Of a stretch of 64,000 nucleotides of DNA, positions 51,600-60,378 are shown in pieces. A program made the translations under genes and the position numbers. The stretch lies in the NCBI RefSeq assembly GCF_016862575.1, contig NZ_BONF01000028.1, positions 109,911 to 173,910 on the forward strand. The letters are read 5' to 3'. How positions within the stretch are numbered: position 1 is the first letter of the stretch; every line of letters starts with the position of its first letter. The notes under the pieces were generated by a model that was given only the letters and a program-made list of their open reading frames with translations, was not told where the DNA came from and made no database searches. This DNA comes from Catellatospora bangladeshensis (GTDB lineage: Bacteria > Actinomycetota > Actinomycetes > Mycobacteriales > Micromonosporaceae).

Positions 51600-54395
51600 G
51601 TGACGGTGACGGTGGACATCTCAGCCCGTGAGGCCGAAGTGCTGGGGCTGCTCGGCGAGCACCTCAGCAACGCCGAGATCGGGGCCCGGCTGTTCATCTC
51701 CGTACGCACTGTGGAGAGCCACGTCTCGTCGCTGCTGCGCAAGCTGGAGGTGGCCGACCGGCGGGCCCTGGCGCAGCGCGCGGCCGAGCTGGTGGGCCCT
51801 GGCCGTGCGCAGCCGGCGCCGGTCCTGCCCACCCCGCTGACCTCGTTCGTGGGCCGGGCGCAGGAGCGCGCCGAGCTCGCGGACCTGCTCAAGAATCAGC
51901 GGCAGGTCACCGCGCTCGGGCCGGGCGGGGTCGGCAAGACGCGGCTCGCGCTGACCGTGGCCGCGCAGGTCGCGGGGGAGTACCCCGACGGGGTCTGGTT
52001 CGTGGACCTGGTGTCGGTCACCGACCCGGGCGCGAGCGTGGTCGCCGGTGCGGTCGCCACGGCGCTGGGCCTGGGTGAGCAGCCCGGCCGGGCCATGGAC
52101 GAGTCCGTGGTGGCCGCCCTCGCCGACCGGCACGCGCTGCTCATCCTCGACAACTGCGAGCAGGTGCGCGACGGGGTGGCCCCGTTCCTGGAGCGGCTGC
52201 TGGCGGGGGCGCCCCGGGTGACGGTGCTGGCCACCAGCCGCGCCCGGCTAATGGTGCCGTTCGAGCGGGTGTATCCGGTGCCGCCGCTGTCGCTGGCCGG
52301 CGACGGCGACTCGGACGCGGTCGCGTTGTTCTTGGACCGGGCCGCGGCCGTGGGCCTGTCGCCGGATCCGGCGCAGCACGAGCACATCGCGCAGGTGTGC
52401 GCCCGGCTGGACGGCATGGCGCTGGCGATCGAGCTGGCCGCCGCCCGGCTGCCCACGCTCGGGCTGGACGGGCTGACCGCGGCGCTGGCCGACCCGCTGC
52501 GCATGCTGGCCGGGGGCTCGCGCGCCGACGAGCGGCACCGGTCCGTACGCGCCGCGCTGGACTGGAGTTACTCCCTGCTGGACCCGGCCGACCGGGCGCT
52601 GCTGGCGCGGGTGTCGGTGTTCGTGGCCCCGTTCACCGTCGGCGCGGCGGCGCAGGCGGCCGGCACCGACTTCGCCGACGCGGCCGACGGCCTGGCCCGG
52701 CTGGCCGAGCAGAGCCTGCTCACGGTCACCGTGGCGGCGGGCGGCACACGCTACCGGGCGCTGGAGACGGTCCGCCAGTACGGCACGCAGCGCCTGGCCG
52801 ACACCGGTGAGCTGGGCGCCGCCCGCGCCCGGCACCTGCGGTGGTGCCAGGGTGCCGCCGCCGAGCTGGCCGTGGTCCGCGAGGACTGGCGGGCCCGGTT
52901 CGACCAGGCCGCCGACGACTTCCGGGCTGCCCTGGCCTGGGCGGTCGAGCAGCCCGAGCAGCGGGCGAACGTGTACGACCTCGCCCGGCGCATGGCCGAA
53001 CTGACGTTCACCCGCACCTACGTCGGCGAGTCGCAGCTGCGCTTCGAGCAGGCGGCCGCCCTCGCCGACGACCCGGCCGACGCCGCCGAGCTGCTGCGCC
53101 GCGCCGCGGCCGTGGCCGGTTGCCGGATGCGCGGCGACGACATGTACCGGCTCCACCGGGCCGCCGCCGACGCCGCGCTGGCCGCCGGGCAGCCCGCCCG
53201 CGCCGCCGCGGACCTGGCCACGGCCGGTAACAACAGCTACCGGTTCTGGAGCAAGTTCGAGGCGCTGCCGCCGCGCGACGAGGTGCTCGGGCTGCTCACG
53301 CGGGCGGGGGAGCTGGCCGGGGACGACCCGGCGGCCCTGGCGGCGGTCGCGCTGGCCGAGGCCGGGGTGCTCGCCGACGCGTACGGGGCCGCGCAGGGCC
53401 CGGCCGTCAACACCGTCGCGGAGACGGTCGAGCGCGCCGAGCGGGCCGTCGAGCTGGCCCGGCGCACCGGCGACCCGCTGGCCGAGTCGGCCGCCCTCGA
53501 CGCGCTCACCGGCTCGCGGAGCTGGTCCGGCGACACGTTCGGGGCGGCGGCCACCGCCCGGCGGCGCACCGAGCTGCTCGCGTCCCAGCCGGACACTCCG
53601 GAGGTCACCCACGAGCTGCTCGATGCCCTCGGCAACGCCACCGAGGCCGCCCTCGGCGCGGGCGACCTGGCCGGTGCCCGCCGCTGGGGGCGGCAGCTCG
53701 CCGACCATCCGCTGCTGGCGGAGGTGGGGCACCGCGCCACGAGCTGGCTGCTGGTCACCGGCGCGATGGCAGGCGACGTCGGCGAAACGCTCGCCCTGGC
53801 CGACCGCTTCCTGGAGGCGTGGGAGCGCAACGGCCGCCCGGCCCGGTCGGTGCTCGGCCCGGCGGTGGCCGCGATCTCGATGGTCCACTCGCTGCGCGGC
53901 GACGACGCCGCCCGCCGCGAGTGGGACGAGATCATGGGGCAGCTCGGCGCGCCGCCGGAGCACGTCTACGGCTACGGCGCGGTGTACGACGCGATCCGGT
54001 CGCTCCACGAGGGACGGCCGGAGCAGGCGCTGGAGCGGATGGCGCCCGAACCCGCAGACGTGTGGAAGTGGGTCTGCTGGATCTGGCTGCACTGGTATGC
54101 CGCGCTGCGGGCCGAGGCCGCCGTGCTCGCCGGGCGTCCCGATGCCGCGGCACGGCTGGCCGCGGCACGCGAGGTCGTCGACGGGAACCCGGTCGCGGGC
54201 GCCATCGTCGAGCGGGCCCAGGCGCTGCTGGACGGGGACGCCGAACGGCTGCTCGCCACGGCGGATGCGTTCGAGGCGGCGGGCTGCCGCTACCAGTGGG
54301 CGCGGACCCTGGTGCTCGCGGGCGGCGAGCCCGCCGAACGCGGTCTGGCCGCACTGTCCGAACTGGGCCTGACCCCGCCGGCCCCGCGCCGCTGA
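51600..54395 (+). CDS. LuxR-type regulator with NB-ARC ATPase and TPR-like repeats, N-terminal HTH
   Basis: The 931-residue protein has a LuxR HTH at the N-terminus: ISAREAEVLGLLGEHLSNA, EIGARLFISVRTVESHVSSL, LRKLEVADRRALA. An NB-ARC/STAND ATPase follows (LTSFVGRAQERAELADLLK, Walker A LGPGGVGKTRLALT, Walker B HALLILDNCEQ, GMALAIELAAARL) and then more than 400 residues of Ala/Leu-rich helical repeats that probably bind the signal. Most LAL/MalT-type regulators carry the HTH at the C-terminus, so this order is reversed. GTG 51600 is the first start after a non-conserved Ser/Thr stretch; there is a weak GAGA before it. Divergent from the VOC-MFS operon, which may be its target. Confidence 0.88.
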   Translation: MTVTVDISAREAEVLGLLGEHLSNAEIGARLFISVRTVESHVSSLLRKLEVADRRALAQRAAELVGPGRAQPAPVLPTPLTSFVGRAQERAELADLLKNQRQVTALGPGGVGKTRLALTVAAQVAGEYPDGVWFVDLVSVTDPGASVVAGAVATALGLGEQPGRAMDESVVAALADRHALLILDNCEQVRDGVAPFLERLLAGAPRVTVLATSRARLMVPFERVYPVPPLSLAGDGDSDAVALFLDRAAAVGLSPDPAQHEHIAQVCARLDGMALAIELAAARLPTLGLDGLTAALADPLRMLAGGSRADERHRSVRAALDWSYSLLDPADRALLARVSVFVAPFTVGAAAQAAGTDFADAADGLARLAEQSLLTVTVAAGGTRYRALETVRQYGTQRLADTGELGAARARHLRWCQGAAAELAVVREDWRARFDQAADDFRAALAWAVEQPEQRANVYDLARRMAELTFTRTYVGESQLRFEQAAALADDPADAAELLRRAAAVAGCRMRGDDMYRLHRAAADAALAAGQPARAAADLATAGNNSYRFWSKFEALPPRDEVLGLLTRAGELAGDDPAALAAVALAEAGVLADAYGAAQGPAVNTVAETVERAERAVELARRTGDPLAESAALDALTGSRSWSGDTFGAAATARRRTELLASQPDTPEVTHELLDALGNATEAALGAGDLAGARRWGRQLADHPLLAEVGHRATSWLLVTGAMAGDVGETLALADRFLEAWERNGRPARSVLGPAVAAISMVHSLRGDDAARREWDEIMGQLGAPPEHVYGYGAVYDAIRSLHEGRPEQALERMAPEPADVWKWVCWIWLHWYAALRAEAAVLAGRPDAAARLAAAREVVDGNPVAGAIVERAQALLDGDAERLLATADAFEAAGCRYQWARTLVLAGGEPAERGLAALSELGLTPPAPRR

Positions 54396-54438
54396 CCCGT
54401 CCGTGCCATCCGCCCGGCAGGGGCTTGCGCAATAACTC

Positions 54439-54452
54439 TATCTAGGTAGATA
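54439..54452. promoter_or_regulatory. Operator TATCTAGGTAGATA before PadR gene 2
   Basis: The 14-base element is a perfect 6-2-6 palindrome located nine bases before the PadR ATG at 54461. The surrounding sequence is AT-rich for this genome. It probably overlaps the promoter's -10 region, giving autorepression. Confidence 0.6.
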
Positions 54453-54460
54453 TTAGCGGC

Positions 54461-54787
54461 ATGGTACGCGTACGACAGCCCTCACCGCAGACCGCGGCCG
54501 TGCTCGCCGCCCTCGCCGAAGCGGGCGACGGTTGGAGCCACGGCTACGACCTGTGCCGTGCCCTCGGCCTGAAGGCGGGCACCGTCTACCCGATCCTCAT
54601 CCGCCTCGCCGAGCGCGGGCACGTGGACACCTCCTGGGAGACCGACCCGCCGCGCGGCCGCCCGCCCCGCCACCTCTACCGGCTCAGCACCGCGGGCGCG
54701 GAACTGGCCCGCTCGCTGGCCGCCACGGCCCCGGCCCCCGACAGCGCCGCCCCGGGCGCCGCCCGGCTCGCCCCGCGCACCGCCTGA
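54461..54787 (+). CDS. PadR family transcriptional regulator
   Basis: The 108-residue protein has the PadR winged helix: TAAVLAALAEAGDGWSHGYD, LCRALGLKAGTVYPILIRLA, ERGHVDTSWE and a wing RPPRHLYRLSTAG. The C-terminal dimer helix seems short. Its binding site is probably TATCTAGGTAGATA just upstream. The membrane protein gene starts 39 bases downstream, so they form a second PadR-membrane module. Confidence 0.9.
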   Translation: MVRVRQPSPQTAAVLAALAEAGDGWSHGYDLCRALGLKAGTVYPILIRLAERGHVDTSWETDPPRGRPPRHLYRLSTAGAELARSLAATAPAPDSAAPGAARLAPRTA

Positions 54788-54826
54788 CCTCGACCGTCCT
54801 CTCCGCCCAGCCGTCCGGAGGCCCCG

Positions 54827-56068
54827 ATGCTCGAATTCGTGCTCTTCCTGGTGGTGTTCGCACCGGCACCGCTGCTCGCGATCGTCGTGCTCACCGTGCG
54901 CCTGCGCGCCGCCGCGCGCGAGGGCGGCGTCCGGGGCTTCGGCGCCCGCACCGTCGCCGCCCTGCGGGGCGGCACCCGGCGACCCGCCGGGCGGGCGCTG
55001 CTCGGCGTCGCCGCCGCCGCCGCGCTGCTCACCGCCGCACTCGAACAGGCCTACCTCGCCTCGGTCGCCGAGGGGCCAGGCTGGGGGACCGACGTCGCCC
55101 TGCTCACCGTGGTGCTCGGGCTGCTGGCGCTGCTCGGCTGCGGCGCGCTCGCCGCACTGGCCGCGGCCGCCGTGGCCCGCGTCCGCGGCTTCGGCGCCGG
55201 GACCGTCACCGGGCTGCTCAGCCTCGTCGCCATCGCGGCCGGGACCGCCGCCGCGCACCTGCCGTTGCAGGCCCTCTACCGTGCCGATCCGGCGGGGTTC
55301 CCCACGGTGCCGAACCTCGGCGAGGGCGACCTCCTGCTCCCGTTCCAGGTCTTCCTGGTCTCGTTGACCTGGGCGCTGCCGTGGCCCGTCCTGGGTGCCG
55401 GATACGGCGCCCGCCCCGCGCCCGCCGGCGCGCGGCCCGCCGCGCGCGATCTGTGGCAGCTGCTGCTCGACCTGGCCACCGCCGACCTGCCCGCGAGCAG
55501 GGCCGCCTGGGGAGCCGCGCTGCGCGCCGAGCTCGCCGCCATCGACCCGCCCGCCGAGCGCCGCAGGTTCGCGCTCGGCGGGGTATGGGCAGCGCTGCGC
55601 GCAGGCCGGGCACCGGGTGCCTGGGCGCCCGCCCTGGCCGTGGCCGGCATCGCGGCGGCCGCAGTGTTCGCCGCCTCGCGCTGGTCGCTGGCGCATGAGC
55701 GGGGCGGCGTGCTCAGCTACTGGATCAGCGTGCCGGCCACCCTGCTGTTCCTGGTCGCGCTCGGCACCGCCTGGCGGCAGCGGTCCTTCGGCGCCGGCCT
55801 GCGCACCGGCGCCCTCGCCGGGCTCGCCGCGATGCCGGCCGTGCTCGCCGTCAGCATTCCCGAGGCCGTGGTCTGGTTCCACCGCCGGGCCGGGTACCTG
55901 AGCACCGGCGACGCTGTGCCGCCGAGCTGGCAGGACGCCGTCAACGACGTGCTGCGGCCGGAGTTCCTCCTCGGCATGGTGGTGTTCTGGGTGATCGGGG
56001 CGGCCGGGGGCGCGGGCCTCGGTGCCGCACTGGCGCGCCTGCGTACCCCCGGTGTGGTCGGTAGCTGA
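54827..56068 (+). CDS. PadR-associated polytopic membrane protein
   Basis: The 413-residue protein has about 10 hydrophobic segments separated by Arg-rich loops. A cytosolic segment near 215-265 has W-G-A-A-L-R-A-E-L-A-A-I-D followed by E-R-R-R-F-A-L-G-G-V-W, a motif found in PadR-linked actinobacterial membrane proteins. No transport or enzyme motif is recognised. It is probably regulated by the PadR protein and ends at a strong terminator. ATG 54827 follows GGAGG. Confidence 0.75.
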   Translation: MLEFVLFLVVFAPAPLLAIVVLTVRLRAAAREGGVRGFGARTVAALRGGTRRPAGRALLGVAAAAALLTAALEQAYLASVAEGPGWGTDVALLTVVLGLLALLGCGALAALAAAAVARVRGFGAGTVTGLLSLVAIAAGTAAAHLPLQALYRADPAGFPTVPNLGEGDLLLPFQVFLVSLTWALPWPVLGAGYGARPAPAGARPAARDLWQLLLDLATADLPASRAAWGAALRAELAAIDPPAERRRFALGGVWAALRAGRAPGAWAPALAVAGIAAAAVFAASRWSLAHERGGVLSYWISVPATLLFLVALGTAWRQRSFGAGLRTGALAGLAAMPAVLAVSIPEAVVWFHRRAGYLSTGDAVPPSWQDAVNDVLRPEFLLGMVVFWVIGAAGGAGLGAALARLRTPGVVGS

Positions 56069-56076
56069 CCGCACCA

Positions 56077-56114
56077 CGGCGGCTGCCGCACCGACACCAG
56101 TGCGGCAGCCGCCG
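56077..56114. terminator. Bidirectional terminator with 15-bp perfect stem
   Basis: CGGCGGCTGCCGCAC (56077-56091) pairs exactly with 56100-56114 around an 8-base loop. It lies between the convergent PadR-associated membrane protein and the secreted esterase gene. Confidence 0.8.
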
Positions 56115-56124
56115 GACTTGCCGG

Positions 56125-57426
56125 TCAGAGGTCGGGCGCGGTGAGCGCGATGCGGTCGGTGGCCGAGGGCCAGTTCGGCACCACGTACTGGAACGTGCCG
56201 CCCCCGGCGCGGGACTGGACGGTCACGGTGATGCTGCCGCTCGCGCCGGCGTCGGCCGGGATGTAGACGTCGGCGGCCGAGATGAACGTCTCGTCGAAGT
56301 CGGGCAGCGCGGCCGTCAGGTCGGTGCGCCGGTCCAGGTGCTGGTCGTGGGCGAACATGCCGATCACGCGCTTGTCGCGGGGCGCGGTGACGCCGTTGAG
56401 GATGTTCGTGCCGTTCACGGCCAGCGCGTCGCTGCCCGCGCCTTGGTCACCCCACCACTCCTTGTACCGGGTGACGGTCAGCGCGCTGTGCCCGGGACCG
56501 ACCGGCACCCGGGCGCTGATGCCCTCGCCGGGCCGGTTGGTGAGCAGCCGGATGAGCCGGTCGGTGCGCCGGAACGGCGGCAGGTACTGGTGCTGCACCT
56601 GCCCGCCCGCATGGTTGACGGCGAACTCGTAGCGGGCGTTCGGGTCGGCGGTGAACGGCCCGAACGCGGCGTCGGTGCCGATGGTGAACTGCGCCAGGGG
56701 AGTGGTGGTCAGGCGGCGGCCGGTCGCGGCGCTGACCTCGTACACGTCGACCCGCACCCCGGACGCGGCGGCGTTCGAGGGGAACAGCACCGCCTTGCCC
56801 GACAGCGTGACCGGCCCGGTCTCGGCCGTGACAGCGGTCGTGGCCGGGCTCGCCCCGGTGAAGAAGCGGAACATCTGCGTGAAGCTCTGCGTCGAGGTGA
56901 CGGTCTGCGTGTGGGACTGGTCGCTCTGGTACACGTTGGTGGCGCCCCAGATGCGCCGCAGCGTCGAGCCCTCACCCCAGATCGCGAGCGTGGACACGCC
57001 GCCCGGGCGGCTGAACGCGGTCGCCCCGTCGAGGTTCACGTAGTGCGCCACCTTCGCCGCGCGCGAGCGCGTGTCGAGGAAGCTGTGGCTGAGGAACGTG
57101 CCCAGCGAGTGGGCCACCAGGTCGACCTGCGCCGCCCCGGTCTGCTGGCGCAGCTGGTCGATGCGCTGCTCCAGCCGGGTGAGCACCTGGGCGCTGGTCT
57201 CGGCGGTGAAGCTGTAGTCGTAGTCGATCGCGTCCACGAAGCCGACGGGATAGCCGTTGCTCGCGAAGCGTTTGGCCTGCGTCTCGAACTGCGCCGCGGA
57301 GCCGGCGGCGCCGTGGAGGAAGATGACCGGCCGTGGGGCCGCGGCGGCGGCCGGTCCGGCGGTCACCGCCACCGCCGCGCCGGACAGCAGCGTGGCGGCG
57401 GCCAGCGCGATGAGGGCCTTTCGCAT
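56125..57426 (-). CDS. Secreted alpha/beta hydrolase (lipase-like) with C-terminal beta domain
   Basis: The 433-residue protein has a signal peptide (IALAAATLLSGAAVAVTAG, cut near AAA-A), an alpha/beta hydrolase core with PRPVIFLHGAAGSAAQFE (oxyanion), nucleophile elbow VDLVAHSLGT (Ser about 107) and VNLDGATAFSRPGG, then a beta-rich part from about 190 to the end. The first domain is lipase/triacylglycerol-acylhydrolase-like; the rest resembles a carboxypeptidase-regulatory-like or binding domain. ATG 57426 has GAGAGG eight bases upstream, within a longer open frame. Substrate is unknown. A hairpin lies 106 bases upstream of its start, on the neighbour's side. Confidence 0.85.
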   Translation of the reverse strand: MRKALIALAAATLLSGAAVAVTAGPAAAAAPRPVIFLHGAAGSAAQFETQAKRFASNGYPVGFVDAIDYDYSFTAETSAQVLTRLEQRIDQLRQQTGAAQVDLVAHSLGTFLSHSFLDTRSRAAKVAHYVNLDGATAFSRPGGVSTLAIWGEGSTLRRIWGATNVYQSDQSHTQTVTSTQSFTQMFRFFTGASPATTAVTAETGPVTLSGKAVLFPSNAAASGVRVDVYEVSAATGRRLTTTPLAQFTIGTDAAFGPFTADPNARYEFAVNHAGGQVQHQYLPPFRRTDRLIRLLTNRPGEGISARVPVGPGHSALTVTRYKEWWGDQGAGSDALAVNGTNILNGVTAPRDKRVIGMFAHDQHLDRRTDLTAALPDFDETFISAADVYIPADAGASGSITVTVQSRAGGGTFQYVVPNWPSATDRIALTAPDL

Positions 57427-57531
57427 GGATGCACCTCTCATTCACCAATGTGGATGATTCGAGGCGATGCTATGGCCGCGGCAGTCGCCGCCGGGTCGGC
57501 GAAATCACCTGCCTTGTGCCGAAGGCGACGA

Positions 57532-57563
57532 CAGGGCGGCTCCCCGGCCGGGGAGCCGCCCTG
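57532..57563 (-). terminator. Hairpin after the lipoprotein gene
   Basis: CAGGGCGGCTCCCC (57532-57545) pairs perfectly with 57550-57563 over the loop GGCC. It lies 21 bases beyond the minus-strand stop of the cell-wall-binding-type lipoprotein. Confidence 0.75.
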
Positions 57564-57583
57564 CGACAGGCGTTGGGGACCGG

Positions 57584-59074
57584 TTACTGGTACGACACGA
57601 ACACCGGCGACGGCTCGACCGCGAAGGTCTGCTTCGGGGAGAACGTCGGCTTGTCCTCGTCGTAGAAGTTCTTCCAGCCCCACCAGACCTGGGCGGGAGC
57701 CCCGGCGCGCACGTTGTCCCAGGTGGCCATCTTCTCGCCGGCCGAGCCGAAGCCGTCCGCGTGGATCACCACACTCAGTTCGTCGGCGCTGGTGTCGATG
57801 GCTGACCGGCCGGTGATCATGTCGGTGCGGAACTGGTGCAGCATCAGGATCTTCTGCGGCAGCTTGTTGGCGCGGGTCAGCTCGGCCAGCCAGGCGGCCG
57901 TCTTGTTGATCTCGTTGCCGCTGACCGAGCCGATCTGCACCATGTGGATCTGGTGCGGCGCCAGCCGCCACTCCGGGTCCAGCGCGAGCCCCACGTGCGG
58001 CTGCTTGAGCAGCTCGGCGTACCGCTTGGCCTGGGTGAGGAAGTCGGTCCGGCCAGGCTGCAGGTCGAGCAGGACGTAGATGCCGGCCCGGCCCGCCGCG
58101 TCCACCCACGGCCGCAGGTGCTCCACCGTCGACTCGTTGGAGTAGTCGCCGTCCGGCCCCGGGTCGCTCGACGCCACCGTCGTGATGATCTCGAACGCGG
58201 GCACCACCGGTTCCTTGACCAGGGCGCTGTACTGCGCGGCGACCTTGCGGGCGCGGGTCACGGCCTTGTCGACCGGCTGCTCGCCGAGCGAGCCGAGACC
58301 CGCGTCGCCCGGGTGCCCGTACAGGGCGATCATGCGGCGGTTCGGGAACACCACCTGGCGGCCGCCGGGCAGCAGGATGCCGGTCGCGGCGGTGTCGATC
58401 CGGTTGCGCAGCCGGTCGGCGGGCCCGAAGGCGCTGCCCAGGCCCAGCACATGCGTGCTCTGACGGGCGGCGATCGTCTTGATCACCTCGTCGTCGGCGC
58501 GCGGGTCGGGATCCTTGACTACGAGGACCTGGGCACGGCTCGCCTTCGCGGTGGCGGTGGCCGCCGCGGCCTCCGGCCGGTCGAGGGCCAGCACCAGCAG
58601 CTTGTCCAGCGGCGCCGCGGCGCCGAGCCGGGGCAGCTTGCCCGCCTGGTACGCCTTTACCTCGGCTCCCTCGACGGGGTGCTCCTTCGCCCAGCCGGCC
58701 GCGGCGTCGCCGACCGGGATCAGCGTCTCCGGCGCCAGCCGGGCGAGTTCCTCGCGCAGCGCGGCCGCCGTGGCGTCCCCGGCCGTGGTGAGCAGGACGG
58801 GCACGCCGAGTTCGACCGCGGCCGCGCCCGCGTTCGCCATGCTCGCCTGATCCTGGTCTCCCACCAGGACCACGGCCGGGGCATGGCTGAACAGCGCGCG
58901 GCTGGCCTGCAGGGCGAGTTCGGCGCCACCGGCGCCGGCCGCGACGGTCGTCACGTCGGCGGGCAGGACGGTCCGGGACGTGGCCCGGGAGCTTGAGTCG
59001 AAGGCCGCCACGGTGCATCCGCCGGTCAGCAGGACACAGGCGAGCAGGGCAGGACGAAGCCTGGACAGGACCAT
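57584..59074 (-). CDS. Lipoprotein with cell-wall-binding-repeat-like and TIM-barrel-like parts
   Basis: The 496-residue lipoprotein has a signal sequence ending in the lipobox LLTGGC (about residue 18). Residues 45-240 hold two segments of the CW_binding_2 type: ELALQASRALFSHAPAVVLV, VELGVPVLLTTAGDATAAAL and APETLIPVGD, followed by LDKLLVLALDRPEAAAATAT. The C-terminal half (about 260-496) has strands ending in acidic residues (YVLLDLQPGR, HVGLALDPEW, LSVVIHADGF), as in a TIM-barrel glycosidase-like fold, with YDEDKPTFSPKQTF near the end. This pairing suggests a wall-bound enzyme or binding protein. Start ATG 59074 has GAGG upstream. Enzymatic activity is unproven. Confidence 0.7.
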   Translation of the reverse strand: MVLSRLRPALLACVLLTGGCTVAAFDSSSRATSRTVLPADVTTVAAGAGGAELALQASRALFSHAPAVVLVGDQDQASMANAGAAAVELGVPVLLTTAGDATAAALREELARLAPETLIPVGDAAAGWAKEHPVEGAEVKAYQAGKLPRLGAAAPLDKLLVLALDRPEAAAATATAKASRAQVLVVKDPDPRADDEVIKTIAARQSTHVLGLGSAFGPADRLRNRIDTAATGILLPGGRQVVFPNRRMIALYGHPGDAGLGSLGEQPVDKAVTRARKVAAQYSALVKEPVVPAFEIITTVASSDPGPDGDYSNESTVEHLRPWVDAAGRAGIYVLLDLQPGRTDFLTQAKRYAELLKQPHVGLALDPEWRLAPHQIHMVQIGSVSGNEINKTAAWLAELTRANKLPQKILMLHQFRTDMITGRSAIDTSADELSVVIHADGFGSAGEKMATWDNVRAGAPAQVWWGWKNFYDEDKPTFSPKQTFAVEPSPVFVSYQ

Positions 59075-59188
59075 GGTGCGCCTCACAGGGTTCAGCAACC
59101 ACGAAGTGGACATTCTGCTCAAAAGGTAACGTCCTGATCGCACCCTGTCCGGCGATTCGCCAATCGCCACGAACCAGCAGGTCGCGGC

Positions 59189-59911
59189 TCAGCCGGGCGC
59201 TGCCGGACCGCGCCGCGCCGGGACGTGGACCGTCGCCATGGAGATCTCGCGCCGCAGCCGGAAACCGAGCCGCGCGTAGAGCGCGATCGCCGCGACGTTG
59301 TCGTCGTGCACGTGGAGGAAGGCGGTGTCGCCGCGCTCGCGTACCGCCGCGATCACCGCCCGGGTCAGCCGCAGCGCCAGGCCCTGCCGGCGGTGGGCCG
59401 GGTCGGTGCACACGGCGCTCAGCTCGCTCCAGCCCACCGGTCGCAGCCGCTCGCCGGCCATCGCCACCAGCGCGCCCCCGCGCCGGATGCCCAGGTACAC
59501 GCCCAGCTCCAGGGTGCGCGGCAGGAAGCGGCGCCCGTTGCGGTGGCGGGCGACGAACGCCGTGATCTCCGGCAGGTCGGCCGGGCCGAGCCGCACCGCC
59601 TCGCTGTCGGGGCATACCGGCGCCTCGCCGCTGTCGACGAGCTGCAGCCCCGCGCCGATGTTGGTGAGCACCCAGCCCTCCGGCGGCGCCACCACGACCC
59701 CGGCCCCGGGCCCCGCGTCCCCGCCGGTCAGCGCGGCGACGTCGGCCCAGTCCGCCGGGCCGGGCGGATCCGGGATCGCGATGAACCGCAGCACGTCCGG
59801 CGGGTAGCGCAGGATGCGCCCGCGCCGCTGGGCGAGGTGGGCGTGCGGCCCGGACAGCGCGGACCGCACCGGGTCGTCGAGTGGATGCGTCACCGTCTCA
59901 TGTTCGTCCAT
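59189..59911 (-). CDS. GNAT family acetyltransferase (FR47-like)
   Basis: From ATG 59911 the product is 240 residues. The N-terminal half is a poorly conserved substrate domain; the C-terminal half is a GNAT core with LYLGIRRGGALVAMAGERL, the acetyl-CoA loop VCTDPAHRRQGLALRLTRAV (R-x-x-G-L/x-A) and FLHVHDDNVAAIALYARLGF. This resembles the FR47/GNAT subfamily found in actinobacteria. It is divergent from the pectate lyase across a 467-base region. Substrate is unknown. Confidence 0.88.
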   Translation of the reverse strand: MDEHETVTHPLDDPVRSALSGPHAHLAQRRGRILRYPPDVLRFIAIPDPPGPADWADVAALTGGDAGPGAGVVVAPPEGWVLTNIGAGLQLVDSGEAPVCPDSEAVRLGPADLPEITAFVARHRNGRRFLPRTLELGVYLGIRRGGALVAMAGERLRPVGWSELSAVCTDPAHRRQGLALRLTRAVIAAVRERGDTAFLHVHDDNVAAIALYARLGFRLRREISMATVHVPARRGPAAPG

Positions 59912-60378
59912 GGGCGACAGTCCGCCGGATCGATCGGGGTGCCGACTCTCGCGCACTCCCATCGCTGTGCGGTGACGGTCCGATGACCTCGGGTGCTGCA
60001 ACAATCCTGCAAACGGTGATCCATTGACTTCGAACCGTCCACGGCGCACCGTGTTAACGGGAATGCGCTTTCCCGAAACACCGGCGGGGCGGGCGACCTG
60101 CCGGGCGTGACCGGGGTGTGCGGGCATCGGCCGCCCACCGTGCCCGATCGGACGCCTCCGGCTCACTAGGGAAGACCCACCGTTCCCCCGGTTCGGCGCA
60201 GGTGCAGGCGCCGGCGGGCCCGAGCATCCGGGCCGCGGCAGACCGCCGACCACTTCGACATGACCACCCGCATCCGGGTCGACGAACGACCTGCCCGGCG
60301 AGGGCCGGCGGCCGCGAGGACCGCCTGCTCGGCCGGAGGCAGCGGCGACGCCCGATTTCGAAGACGAAGGTGAGACAG
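59912..60378. promoter_or_regulatory. Divergent control region with a LacI-type operator
   Basis: CGGGAATGCGCTTTCCCG (60058-60075) has perfect six-base arms around a T-GCGC-T centre, very close to LacI/GalR family operators of actinobacteria (centre GCGC with GAA/TTC flanks). It stands 147 bases ahead of the GNAT start and about 304 bases ahead of the pectate lyase. The remaining sequence is GC-rich with no supported gene. Sugar-responsive control is inferred. Confidence 0.5.
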
